The notes under the pieces were generated by a model. The model made no database searches. It had not been told where the DNA came from and saw only the letters and a program-made list of their open reading frames with translations. The position numbers were made by a program, and so were the translations under genes. Shown here piece after piece: positions 35,926-45,132 of a stretch of 64,000 bases of DNA; the stretch's first letter is position 1, and every line of letters begins with the position of its first letter. The stretch comes from Typhlomys cinereus (Eukaryota; Chordata; Mammalia; Rodentia; Platacanthomyidae), in the NCBI GenBank assembly GCA_023101885.1, contig JALPQD010000207.1:873844-937843 (forward strand). Direction: 5' to 3'.

Positions 35926-37656
35926 GTGTCTATCAGAGGGCACTCTGTGTCCCTGTGGAGATCCAAGGGTGACTTCAAGAACCATCCTAGATTACTTCTT
36001 CCTCCTTCTTCCTTTGCTCTTGGGTTTTCCCGGCTCCACCTTGCAGGGATGGAAATACAGGCCACTGCCTTATTCACTGGGCATTTTTTTTAATGTGGGG
36101 TCTGGGATCTGAACTCAGGTCCTTCTGCTTGTGAGGCAGAGTCTTAACCCCTGAGCCATCTCTCCGGCCCCATGGACCATATATCTATGTTAGCTCTATA
36201 TCCATCTCACACTTAGCACTTTATAGATCTTCACTTTGATGTGTTTGACAGGTGTCATGGTGGAAAAGAAAAGGCCAGGGAGCCCAGCTGTAACACTTCT
36301 CATCAGAAAACCTAAAGAAATATCTGTGGATATAATCCTGGCTTTGGAATCAAGGAGCAGCTGGCCTGCTGCCACCAACGAGGGGCTGCCCATCAACAGC
36401 TGGCTTGGAACGAAAGTTAGAAGGAAACTAAGAAGAGAAAACCCATTTTATCTCATACCCAAGCCCGCAAAGGAAGGAAATGGTTTTCAAGGTATGTGGA
36501 GTGTGATGACGAATGTGAACTTGGAGTAGTGAGGAAGCCTTGGAAACCACTTTGAACCTCCTTGCTCGTCTGTGCACTAGGTTGACTGAAACGTCTTGAA
36601 AGATGCCGGGGGTAGCAGGGCAGGAGGGAGGGGGAATGAGACAGGGCAGGTAATTAAGTCCCTGGTCCTGTTCATGGCACTTAAACACCACGATTAATGT
36701 GAACATTAGAACCCAGGTTCATCCCTAGCCACATCTTTTTCTGGTCCTCATTTTTCCATTTCTTTCATGCCCTAGCCTTACTCATCTGTGAGGATAGGTT
36801 TTCAGATAACGCTCTTAGGAAGAATTCAAGTTCCAAAAACCAGGCTGGGTGGGTCTGTAGCTAGCAGTGAAGGATGGCAGGCAAGCAAGAGGCCCAACAA
36901 GGTACTTGCCATACAGGCTGGACAACCCGAGTTCCATCCCTGCAACTACAGGGTGGAAGGAAAAAACCAGCTCCCAAAAGTTGAGCTGTTCTCTGACTGG
37001 ACACGTGCGTCAAAGCCTGTATGCGTCGGCTGCCTGTGCTTGCACGTGTGTGAGCACACTCGCACAGCATATACTAAATAAGTAGGATTTTTTTAAACGT
37101 GCAATGGTTACTTTTTCTTTTTTAGGCATCAAGGGGAAAACAAGTAACTGATCACTTTTATATTCTCCTGTAGATGTAATGAGTCAAGCTGGAAATGAAT
37201 CTTCAGGGAAAGGTCCAGAAAAGCCCTTTATCCTGAGTTTTATGGCTTACAGTTTTATGGATGTCTACCATAACTTTATATAGGATGCATATTTGGGTCT
37301 CTTTCTGCAAGTTTATTAAAGGGAATTTTCCGCATCTTTATGCATGGTTCTGCCAAAGGAATGTGGGTTTTTCACAGAGAGGGCAACTTTTAGAATGGCT
37401 GTCCCAAGAAACTCTCATTGTGGATAATACAGAAAACTGAGCAGGATTCCCATGCCACCCTCTTGTCCTTCCTCCACTTCCCTGAGGAAGAAGGAGAGAG
37501 AAACCATTTACAGATGAGAGTCTGTAATGATGCTGAGGGTGATGTAGTCGGACTGTCTGTACATCCTTTGAATGAAGGTGAAGGTTCTAGCTCAGCTCTC
37601 TGTTGTCCTTGGCATTCTTCATAGTTCCAGATTATCTACATTCAGACAAAGCCTTG

Positions 37657-37706
<50 letters not shown>

Positions 37707-38179
37707 GTCTGTTTCTAAGTGATTCAACAGCAGTAAAGATAACTGTAGTAGACTGGAGACATTTGTAACACCTGTGCTAACTTTTGTCTTTTAAAACACT
37801 TTGCTGGAACCGCACAGTGGAGCATGCCTGTAATCACTATATACTCTGAAGGCAGCGGCAGGCAGATCCTGAGTTCAAGCATAGCCTTGGTGTCATAATA
37901 GAGCAAGACCCTATCTCAGAACAGCAAAAATGAATACATAAATGAAGGGATACAATACTAGACATCTCACGAATTATATTTTTAAAATATGTTTGAAATT
38001 TCTGAATATATTTTTTATGTGTGTGTGTATATGTGTAACAGAGGACACTGTGTCCTGTGGAGGACCAAGGGTGACTTCAGGAATCATCCTGGATTGCTTC
38101 TACCTCCTTTTTGCTTCACTCTAGGATTTCCCAGACTTTGCCCTCCAGGGCTGGAAGTACAACCCATGTCTGCCTGGCG

Positions 38180-38249
<70 letters not shown>

Positions 38250-39592
38250 CTGGGATCTGAATTCAGAGCTTTCTGCTTCTGAGGCAGAGTCTTAACCCTT
38301 GAGCCATCTCTCCATGGAATTTCTTGAGGATGATATTTTTTAATACAAAGAATCATGTAAATATTGCATTGTTTAGATGTGAGTGTTTTTGATAAAGCGC
38401 TTTTCTGTTTTTCATTCTGAAATTAAGAAGAGACGTGGCGACTGTCTTTCTCTCATATTGAAAAGGAGATTTTGCATAATCACGGAAAATCTAAAACATG
38501 TTGTGAAACTGGCGGTACGAAATGTTGCAGGTAATGTCCTTATTTTTTTTAAATGGCTAATTACCTATGATATGTTCTTTTTTGACTCCATATGTTGAAT
38601 GTGAAGATGGTCGTTGTTGGGCTGGTGGCGGGGGGAGGGGGTGCTGGAGTGATCTGGAAGGAGTACTGGGAGGGGAAAGAGCATCATATGTAAATAATAT
38701 GCAACAAATACCTGAGATAACTACACAGTAAACAGCGATAACATATATGACACATATATTTATATACATTAAATATAATATGCTTTTTTTTTTGCCGTTG
38801 TTAGGGTCTCTCTGTGTAGCCCAGATTGTTCTTGAGTTTGCTATGTAGCCAACACTGGCCTTGAACTCATGTAATCCTCCTGCCTCTCTTAATTTCAGTT
38901 TTGCACACTACCTGGACGAGTGAGTATATTATCATCATAATAGGCGAAGAAGCCAAAGAATCAGCCTTATTGGAGGTTACTGGCACTTGCTCTGATATGT
39001 TTGACAGTGTTGAAGTTAAGGACTAAGCTGGCCAGACTTGAAACCATACCAAGTTTTCTTGGTAGAACACACACTGTAAAGGGAGACTGAGTTGGCATGG
39101 TAGCGTGCCCTGGTAACCCCTGCACTTGGGAGACAGAGGAGGGTCACGTGTTTCAAGGAGGAGGTGGAGGAGAGTCAGATGTTCAAGTCCAGCCTCTTCT
39201 GCTTAACAGTTTGAGGCCAGCCTAGACTGTATGAGACACTGTCCCCAACAAAAGGAGACAAAACCAAAGCAGACCAAGCAACCATACAACGGAAAAAACA
39301 AAACTGAGAAATAAAGTGTTTCTTTGAATTTTGAAAGTTGACTAGTGTAAAGGTCACAGAAGATTTTTTTTTTTAAAGTAAGAGCTGGAGAGATGGCTCA
39401 GGGGTAAAAGCTTTTGCCTTGCAAGCAAAAAGACCTGAGTTTGGATCTCATGAAAGAATACCCAGCAAAAATGGTTGTGTTCTGCAATTTTGACTTTGAG
39501 AAGGCTGGGAGACCCCAGAGCAAAGCAATAAGGAGGTAGAGCAATTCAGGATGATTCCCAAAGTCACCCTAGGCATACACAAAGTACCTTCT

Positions 39593-39661
<69 letters not shown>

Positions 39662-40532
39662 AGAAAAGAAAGAAAAAGAATGCCCAGCACACAATTAGTG
39701 TTTCTTTAAGGCTTTATGTTCAGGCTTTGAAGTGAACATTAAGAAAAATGTATTGCTGATAAAGCTAAAGAATTTTATAAATATTCCATTTGGTTGGCTA
39801 CTTAATAATTGGGTAAATATGCTATGTATTTGCAGTCTAATAAGATAAAATAACTATAAAAATGAAAACAGATTTTTTGGTAAAGCTGAGTAACTGGAGG
39901 ATGTTTGTTGGTTCTGTGTAGTTGAACTGATTCCGATGAATGAAATGTCTTAAACTGAGTTTGGGGACAAGAGAAGGAAAACAGGAACATGTATGCTTGA
40001 AACTTCAAGGCAAAATCAGGTTTCAGGTGACTATATGTGATTAGACTTACATTATGTAGTCTCATGGGTTTGATATGTTTTTCTCATCAGATACCTAAGA
40101 TCCTTTGTAAAATGAGGTAGGTCCCAAATAAACTAAAAAAAAAAACAAACAAACACATTCTTTATTTTTGACAGGAAAGAATGTTTAAAACTAATGAAAT
40201 ACCTTTTGGAACAGCTGAAAAAAAAACAGCAGAAAGAACTAAACAAATTCTGCTCTTACCATGTGAAAACTGCTTTCCTGCATAGATGTTCCGAAGCCCC
40301 AGAGGACAACCAGTGGGACCCCCAACGACTCACCTTCTGCTTTGAAGAGTTTGTTAAGTACTTTCTTGAGTGCCTCAGTACTGAAAAACTGGACCATTAT
40401 TTTATTCCCAAATGCAACCTATTCTCTCCAGAACTAATTGACAGAGCAAGTAAAATTTGTCTGTCAAAGAAAATTGAATATGAAAGAAACAATGGATTTC
40501 CAATTTTTGTGAGACAGAGTCACAACCCCTGA
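25343..40532 (+). CDS. CGAS: CGAS, cyclic GMP-AMP synthase (five exons; frame broken in exon 1, C-terminus altered)
   Basis: cGAS binds double-stranded DNA in the cytosol and makes 2'3'-cGAMP from ATP and GTP, which activates STING. Coding exons are 25343-26139, 33889-34108, 36252-36491, 38428-38530 and 40175-40532. The core is intact: SGSYYEHVK loop, EFD metal ligands (exon 2), the third Asp in SVDIILAL (exon 3) and the H-x5-CC-x6-C zinc thumb (exon 4). Exon 1 is 797 nt, one base short of frame. The N-terminal frame from the ATG ends at a TAA at 26000, while the catalytic frame is one register away. With frame restored the protein would be about 572 residues, longer than mouse or human, because of a 51-codon N-terminal duplication. 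The last codons come from an inserted SINE fragment. The gene could be functional (if the frame break is an assembly error), polymorphic, or a recent pseudogene. Confidence 0.95.
25586..25891 (+). repeat. In-frame 51-codon tandem duplication in the CGAS N-terminal region
   Basis: Two copies with a period of 153 nt start at 25586 (DAGDAQAE) and 25739 (DAGEAQVA). Both continue into D-P-rich sequence and close with similar basic ends ([11 protein letters not shown] and [13 protein letters not shown]). The copies are well diverged, so the event is old. Removing one copy brings the protein to about 521 residues, close to the usual family length. Confidence 0.7.
27891..28205 (+). mobile_element. 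tRNA-derived SINE (older subfamily)
   Basis: GGGGCTGGAGAGATGGCTCA head, an A17 interruption at 27968-27985, CACTTGGTCCTTCACAGGGA end and (CA)n tail. Confidence 0.85.
28242..28440 (+). mobile_element. B2-like SINE
   Basis: GGGGCCAGTGAGATAGTTCA head, ACAAACCTGGCAACCTGAGT, tail with CTCTCTCGCTCTCTC and AATAAATAAAAT. Confidence 0.75.
28774..28854. repeat. 27-bp tandem repeat, three copies
   Basis: Units at 28774, 28801 and 28828 read (C/T)ATGAGAAAATGTTGGT(A/G)G then ATTTACCC. The second and third copies are identical. Confidence 0.95.
28905..29130 (-). mobile_element. LINE-1 3'-end-like repeat, copy 1
   Basis: Pyrimidine-rich CTTCCTTCCTCATTCC, then CTTCTATGGGCCCCAGGATT and GGTATCCAAGTGGCCCC. 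On the minus strand this is a G-rich 3' UTR. Followed by a (TTTA)n run and a SINE fragment. Confidence 0.55.
29683..30262 (+). mobile_element. Older SINE split by a younger SINE of the same family
   Basis: The host head (GGCTGGGCAGATGATTCAGG) is at 29683-29735 and its body at 30016-30262. AGCAAAAGGACCT is duplicated exactly at 29723-29735 and 30016-30028. Confidence 0.93.
29736..30015 (+). mobile_element. CpG-rich SINE nested in the older copy
   Basis: Nearly consensus. The tail has ACACGCGCGCGCGCAT followed by AATAATAATAAAAAA. Same orientation as the host. Confidence 0.93.
30645..30982 (-). mobile_element. CpG-rich SINE with target-site duplication
   Basis: CCCCAAGAAGACTCTTT occurs on both sides (about 30648 and 30965). 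(GT)22 in the tail at 30722-30765. Confidence 0.92.
31668..31887 (+). mobile_element. tRNA-derived SINE (older subfamily)
   Basis: TTGAGCTGGGGAGATGGCTC head; CACCTTGGGTCTCCACAGGC end; tail cut off by the repeat that follows. Confidence 0.8.
31888..32330 (-). mobile_element. LINE-1 3'-end-like repeat, copy 2
   Basis: AGCTTTCCAAGCACATTGAA, TTGTCTACTCCTGTAGGGGT, TAGTCTATGGGGCATATTGG and TGCCTTGGATAGAATGTCTT match copies 3 and 4 block for block. Confidence 0.6.
32524..32660 (+). mobile_element. B1 SINE
   Basis: ACTGGGCCTAGTGGCACATG, TGTAATCCCAGTACATATGC, GGCTGAGGCAGGAGGATAGA, then a CAAGCAAGCAAACTAAC tail. Confidence 0.8.
32675..32960 (-). mobile_element. DNA-transposon-like repeat (URR1-type)
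   Basis: GCTGCTGTGAGACAACACTC, GAGGTTTATTTGGCTTCTGG and AGCAGAAGGCATGGTGGGCG follow the order I recall for rodent URR1. Ends are not clear. Confidence 0.45.
33265..33492 (-). mobile_element. tRNA-derived SINE (older subfamily), tail-less
   Basis: Body AAGAGTGACTTCAGGAATTA; there is no GT repeat. Lies about 400 bp before CGAS exon 2. Confidence 0.75.
33889..34108 (+). CDS. CGAS: CGAS exon 2: nucleotidyltransferase metal ligands
   Basis: Begins [18 protein letters not shown]; the E and D of EFD are the first two catalytic acids of the nucleotidyltransferase fold. It continues to [20 protein letters not shown]. Acceptor TCTCTTAG|GTTTCT; donor GAAG|GTAAGA. 220 nt, phase 1. Confidence 0.97.
34125..34368 (-). 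mobile_element. tRNA-derived SINE 17 bp after CGAS exon 2
   Basis: The (GT)n tail begins at about 34130, just behind the GTAAGATTGGGG donor; body CCAAGGGTGACATCAGGAAT. Confidence 0.85.
34440..34570. repeat. (CT)n-rich pyrimidine tract
   Basis: About 130 bp of CTCTCTGTCTC-type sequence leading into an antisense B1-like fragment (34560-34640). Confidence 0.85.
35550..35675 (-). mobile_element. B2-like SINE
   Basis: GAGGTCAGAGGACAAGTTTC, TTCCACCATGTGGGCTTCCA and a head near CAGAGCCATCTCCCTAGC. Confidence 0.75.
35883..36172 (-). mobile_element. tRNA-derived SINE (older subfamily) with (CT)n tail
   Basis: (CT)19 at 35883-35921 replaces the usual CA/GT repeat; head GGGGCCGGAGAGATGGCTCA on the minus strand, 80 bp before CGAS exon 3. 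Confidence 0.85.
36252..36491 (+). CDS. CGAS: CGAS exon 3: third catalytic aspartate
   Basis: Encodes [20 protein letters not shown], then [11 protein letters not shown] (third catalytic Asp), [14 protein letters not shown] and [16 protein letters not shown]. Acceptor GTTTGACAG|GTGTC; donor TCAAG|GTATGT. 240 nt, in frame with both neighbours. Confidence 0.97.
36850..37090 (+). mobile_element. B2-like SINE
   Basis: GAGGCCCAACAAGGTACTTG, CAACCCGAGTTCCATCCCTG and a GT/CA-rich end before AAATAAGTAGG. Confidence 0.55.
37660..37707. repeat. (GT)n microsatellite
   Basis: About 23 GT units with one GCGT interruption; CGAS intron 3. Confidence 0.92.
38010..38314 (-). mobile_element. tRNA-derived SINE (older subfamily) with internal GT/GA expansion
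   Basis: A (GT)22(GA)11 block at 38183-38248 sits inside the head-proximal part, between GCCTGGCGTTTTTG and ACCTGGGATCTGAA. This is an unusual internal position. About 115 bp before CGAS exon 4. Confidence 0.85.
38428..38530 (+). CDS. CGAS: CGAS exon 4: zinc thumb
   Basis: Encodes [20 protein letters not shown] followed by [14 protein letters not shown]. The histidine before GKSKT and the three cysteines form the H-x5-CC-x6-C zinc ribbon that grips DNA and supports dimerisation. The acceptor is ambiguous by one codon (38428 or 38431; both keep frame and differ by a Glu). Donor TTGCAG|GTAATG. Confidence 0.93.
38783..38905 (-). mobile_element. B1 SINE
   Basis: TTAGGGTCTCTCTGTGTAGC, TATGTAGCCAACACTGGCCT and TGTAATCCTCCTGCCTCTC. 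Confidence 0.75.
39383..39668 (+). mobile_element. tRNA-derived SINE (older subfamily) with long CA tail
   Basis: AGAGCTGGAGAGATGGCTCA head, CCAAAGTCACCCTAGGCATA end, and (CA)29 at 39596-39660. Confidence 0.88.
40175..40532 (+). CDS. CGAS: CGAS exon 5: C-terminal lobe with altered terminus
   Basis: Encodes [20 protein letters not shown], then [34 protein letters not shown] and [14 protein letters not shown]. It then leaves the family sequence as VRQSHNP and stops at 40530-40532. The last seven residues come from an inserted SINE fragment. The older frame end (DE then TGA) survives 38 bp further on at 40564-40572. Acceptor TTTTTGACAG|GAAAG. Confidence 0.95.
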
Positions 40533-40549
40533 GCTATCTCTCCAGCCCC
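40510..40549 (-). mobile_element. 40-bp SINE-head fragment inserted into the last codons of CGAS
   Basis: The minus strand reads as about the first 38-40 nt of the local SINE (GGGGCTGGAGAGATAGCTCA then GGGGTTGTGACTCTG). Nothing of the SINE body or A tail is present. It is flanked by a perfect direct repeat GATTTCCAATTTTTG at 40495-40509 and 40550-40564, as expected of a target-site duplication. It lies antisense to CGAS and supplies the new stop codon. Confidence 0.92.
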
Positions 40550-40918
40550 GATTTCCAATTTTTGATGAATGATTATCCATATGTGCATTTTTTGCATGTG
40601 CATGTGCTCATGTGGATATGTGCACTTGGTTATGAAGGTGTGTGTACATATGTATATAAGCCACAGGTATATAGATGTAAGATGTCTTCCTCAATCATTG
40701 TCCGTCTTCCATTGTTTTTTCACTGAGCTTGGAGTTTGCTTTCAGTGTGCCAGTGAGCTGCCTGTCTTGGCCTCCCCAGAGTTGGGAGTACAGATGAGCG
40801 CTTCCATATGTGACTCGGTCACGGGGGATCCAAACCCAGGTCCACGGGCCTGTCTGGCAAGCATTTTTACTGACCAAGTCATCTTCCTGGGTTGGAAATA
40901 ATATTCTTAAATGGAATT

Positions 40919-41150
40919 GATGGGGCTGGAGAGATGGCTCAGAGGTTAAATGTCTCAAAAGTAGAAGGACCTGTGTTTAGATTCTGGACCTCATAAAAAA
41001 AAAACGATGAGTGGAAATGGAGGCAACCTGTACTTCTGACCCTGGAAGGTGGAGTCTGGAACCCCCAGAGCAAAGTCATGAGGTAGAACAATCTGGAATG
41101 ATTCCCAGAGTTACCTTGGACCTCCGCAGGTACACACAGTGCCCTCTGAT

Positions 41151-41186
<36 letters not shown>

Positions 41187-41200
41187 CAGATACACTGTCT
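40919..41200 (+). mobile_element. tRNA-derived SINE (older subfamily) with (CAGA)n tail
   Basis: TGGGGCTGGAGAGATGGCTC head; (CAGA)9 at about 41152-41186 in place of a CA repeat. It lies 350 bp after the CGAS stop. Confidence 0.85.
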
Positions 41201-41255
41201 TACTCTAAACTAAACTAATCTCAAAACCAAAGCAAAACACAAAAAGAAATTCTGT

Positions 41256-41385
41256 GATGTCAGGTGTGTTGGTACTTGCCTGTAATCCCAGCATCCAGAG
41301 GTTGAGGCATGAAGATTGCTATAAATTCAAGGCCAGTCTGGGCTATGGTCTCCAAAAAAAACAAGAAAGAAAAAAGTGATATAAT
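41256..41385 (+). mobile_element. B1 SINE
   Basis: TGTCAGGTGTGTTGGTACTT, CTGTAATCCCAGCATCCAGA, TTCAAGGCCAGTCTGGGCTA, A-rich end. Confidence 0.8.
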
Positions 41386-42380
41386 AATTGAGAAGTTCAC
41401 AATAGTGGCTAACTAAAATGAATGTGAATAATATAGTTCTCAATTTCTCATAGTCAGTTTTAATATAAAAGATTATAATCATTAAAAATAATCAAGTAAT
41501 ACAGCTAAAATGGAAAATTCACCATATTGGAAAAAGGAAACAGATGCACATCCTCCGCAATTAAATTCATCAACCTTGCTGAAAGTCGCTCCCCATAGCA
41601 GACTATGAGAGACAATGCTAGAGGCGAAGGGATCTTCGGAAAACGACTAGTTTTGGTTCAGCACATGGTTAGGCGTATGCGGAAGCAGTGGCCTGTGCTG
41701 TGCTAGGACAGGACAGAAGCAAATGAAAATACAGATTCTGCGTTGTATCTAAGCGTTTTAGAAATGACAATCTTACAGGAACACAGGATGCTTTTTTACA
41801 TGTGAATAAATATAAAACATTTTTCTATTACTGATTTTTATTTTATTTGCACGTTTAGAATGGTAACGCATACATGTGGTACCAAACTTGGAGAATTGGG
41901 TGTGTGGTAAAACATAACTCTCCTCTGTGTTCGAGCAGCCTAGAGCAACCGATCACTTACTGGCATTTGCTTGGTTTCCTCCTCATGCCTTATTGTTGCT
42001 GTTGTTTAATCTCTAAATTTATTTATTTGCTTTAAATTTTTATCACATTTTATATTTCCATCCATACAACAAAGATTAAATAACTTTGGTACACATTCTA
42101 GGTCTTTAAAATAAAAAAAGTAATGCAGCATCATGTGTATTCATTGGAAAGTGTGTACTTAAAGTTTAATGTGAAAATTTAAAAAGTTGCAAAGATTAGT
42201 ATTTTTAACTTTATACTTGTATGTGGAAGAACACCCCCCCAGAGGACAGCTTATATACATATATACATAATTTCATAAAAAGATGAGCCAAGTAGAATTA
42301 TTTATGAGTTTCTCAGGTAGAGGTCAAAAAGGTATTTCAAAGTTTTGAGTGTTTTCACGCACAACTTCATGAAATTTTTA
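41386..42380. other. AT-rich intergenic stretch after CGAS
   Basis: No repeat or open frame of note. It could include CGAS 3' UTR, but nothing decides where transcription ends. Confidence 0.4.
41805..41810 (+). terminator. Candidate CGAS polyadenylation signal
   Basis: AATAAA on the plus strand, about 1.25 kb after the CGAS stop in AT-rich non-repeat sequence. Other AATAAA hexamers nearby belong to SINE tails, so this is only a candidate. Confidence 0.25.
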
Positions 42381-42539
42381 ATGTCTTTATTTTTTAAAAT
42401 TTGATTTCCTGATCCTTATGGGCTGGGGACATCCCACCTGGAGCTGAGTGGTTTGCAAGCATCTGTTCTCGGCTGGTCACCAACCACTGAAGCAAAGCTG
42501 CTGGGCGACAGGCTGCTAGCTGCACAGATCTTAATGTTA

Positions 42540-42905
42540 GCATCCCATGTGAGGGAGAACAAGCTGTATTTGTGCTGCTGGGACTGAGTTACCTCACTTG
42601 GAAGAAATTCTTCCAGCCCTATTCGTGAAGTTCATCTCTTAACAGTTGAATAATATTCTGTTGTATATATCTACCATGTTTTCACTATCCATTCATCAGC
42701 GATGGGCATCTAGACTATTTCTGTTATCTTGTTATTGTGAACGATGTCACAATGCACATTACTGTACCTCTTCATATGTTCGCCCATGTTTTGTTCCTGA
42801 ACTCATCTGCTATCTGTGTGACAAGTTACTTCTACCAAGTGTGTTGGATTCATTTTCTTGGTGTTTTTTTAGTAAAGGACATTTAAAAGTTTTTATATGT
42901 TGAGT
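42540..42905 (-). mobile_element. LINE-1 fragment
   Basis: Antisense LINE-1 3' region: CAGTTGAATAATATTCTGTT, TATCCATTCATCAGCGATGG and CTGTTATCTTGTTATTGTGA. Confidence 0.75.
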
Positions 42906-42939
42906 TCATCATTTTTTTAATACTTATTTTAAAAAATTA

Positions 42940-43100
42940 TTTATTTACTTGTGAGAGGGAGGGAGGAAGGCATGTCATAGTGTGTGGGTGGATGCCAGAG
43001 TTAGTTTTCTCCTTCTACCATCTGGGCTTTCAGGAATCGAACTCAGGTCATCAAGTTTACAAGCACTTCACCTGCTGAGCTATTTCACCGGCCCTTTTAC
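42940..43100 (-). mobile_element. B2-like SINE
   Basis: GAGTTAGTTTTCTCCTTCTA, CAGGAATCGAACTCAGGTCA and CACCTGCTGAGCTATTTCAC. Confidence 0.7.
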
Positions 43101-43990
43101 ACTTCTTAGCATCCTCTGGCTTTGACCATGATGACAAAATGTTTGAACACTGGGAGGAAGTTTTTTGGACAATTAATAAGCAAACTACCAGACCAAAAAA
43201 AAAATCCAGCTACATCTGTCCATTATACAACTTGGGCAAAATAAAACACACAGGGGTTGGCTGGAAGTACACCCAAGCCCTGGGTTCAGTTCCCAACACC
43301 AAAAACAAACAAACAAAATCCATCACACTTGATTTGGCAATGCCACTCATTTGTACTTACAGAGCCATTATGATATAACAATTATTTATTTTATCAACAT
43401 TACAATTCTCTCTATAAGACAGGACAGCTGGCCGATTCTGTGTGACAACCCAGTATTAGTTCAGGATCTAGAATCCCAAGGGTCAGAGGCTTCCATCTCT
43501 ACCCAGTGCCTGGATTGTAACTCCCAGCTGTCATTGAGAGAGGCAGGCCATGATGCCTGCCCTCAGCTTTGTATGTTTGCATGCAATAGGCTACTTGACC
43601 ACGTACTGTACCAAGTGAGTCCTATGACCTGCAGTCAGTCGCTGTGGCTCAAAAGTCTACAGTGGAAAACTTCAGAGTTGTGTAAGTTTAAGTTGCATGG
43701 TTTTTTGATGTTTGTTTTCTGAGGGGCATGATGAAATCTTGTGGATACAAGATTTCTGTCCACAGCAATCTACTCTTTCCGGACCAGGACAAGAATCAAC
43801 CCTTTGCCCAGCATATCCATGCTGTATTGACTCCCTTCCTATTACCTACATGATAGCTGTCTTGCTCATCAGGTGGTCAGTTTTACCGTTCTTGCGTGCA
43901 GTTAACCCTGCACTTAATATGGCAGTAGTAATTTGGATGTGCCAAAGAGAAGGTAGAATGATGTTTTTTTAAGAAGTGAAATGGTCTGAA
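43101..43990. other. Intergenic stretch without recognised features
   Basis: Short open frames only. A small ID-like piece (CTGGGTTCAGTTCCCAACAC) near 43280 is the only repeat I could name. Confidence 0.35.
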
Positions 43991-43998
43991 GATAAACC

Positions 43999-44524
43999 AT
44001 GGCACATACGGCTACCAAGATCTACAGGAACAATGAACCTTTTACCTGTGAAACAGTGAAGAAAAAGAAAGCCAGACATGCTAGTTTGGCAGCTAAGAAA
44101 CTGTTAAGGTTGTGGCCACAGTGCCTAGATGCTTAGTGTAGATGGGAAAGGTATTAAACTTGTGGGTGGGAAATGTGGACAGAAACTATTTCAACATCTG
44201 TCTCAGAAAATCTTTAAACCTATCGGAAAGTTTTCAGCAAAGGAACCCGGCCACGCGCACTACAATGCCACGCTGCGGACGGGTCCCGGGGACTTGGGAT
44301 TCAACAGCAGGTTTCATCAGAGGTCCTGAAGAGGCTGCACGCAGGAAGCTGTGGCCACATCTCTGCAGAGCCGGCGCTGGCAAAGGAACAGGGAGGGCTG
44401 TGGACATACAGGGACACCGGAACTCTGCATTCAGGTTGGCTGTTTTCATTTCACTGTTCTTGCTGTGTCCTGTCTGGGTGTTGAGAACTTTGCCTATTCA
44501 AAGATAAAAACTTAAAAAAAAAAA
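43999..44524 (+). pseudogene. Possible processed pseudogene, parent not identified
   Basis: From an ATG at 43999 a basic peptide of about 40 residues is readable (MAHTATKIYRNNEPFTCETV then KKKKARHASLAAKK). The sequence then runs without introns to an A12 run at 44512-44523. The composition differs from its AT-rich flanks. This could equally be an unrecognised retroelement. Confidence 0.3.
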
Positions 44525-44859
44525 GGCTTAAAGGAGAGGGAAGAACAGGAAAAGGACACAGTAGAGTGGGGTTGGCCTCCAGGTAACCACAATCACTTGC
44601 TTACTAACCTCTTAAGCTCCCGCCATGACAGGGAACATAGGCACAGCACTGTAAACCAGTCTAAACAACAGTGGGCAGGGAAGAAACTGAGAGTGGACAA
44701 GATCAGATGTTTTTGATACTTAGGGGCTTTTCTTAACAGTGGCCTTATATATCTTTTTAACTGTGTTCCTTTATCTCCGCTCTCTTTGAGTTTTCTTTCC
44801 CCACCCCTAAAGTTACGTTCCTTTGTGATTATAATGGATGTTATAGATATTTCTCTGAC

Positions 44860-45132
44860 TTTGTACTAAGTTCCACTTACAAGGGAGAACATGCAACGTC
44901 TGTCTTTCTGTGTCTCAGACACTTTGCTCAATATAACTTCTTCCAACTCCATTCATTTACCAGCAGATTTCATTAATTCATTTTAATAGTTGCATGGTAT
45001 TCCATTATGTATAAGTACCACATTTTCATTATCCATTCATCATCTATTGGGCATTTAAGTTGATTCCATGACTTTGCTATTGTGAATAGTGCGCAATGAA
45101 CATGGATCTACATCTGATAGAAGACTAATATC
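44860..45132 (-). mobile_element. LINE-1 3' segment, inverted
   Basis: Antisense LINE-1: AACATGCAACGTCTGTCTTT, TCTTCCAACTCCATTCATTT and TTGGGCATTTAAGTTGATTC. It meets the sense segment at about 45132. Confidence 0.8.
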
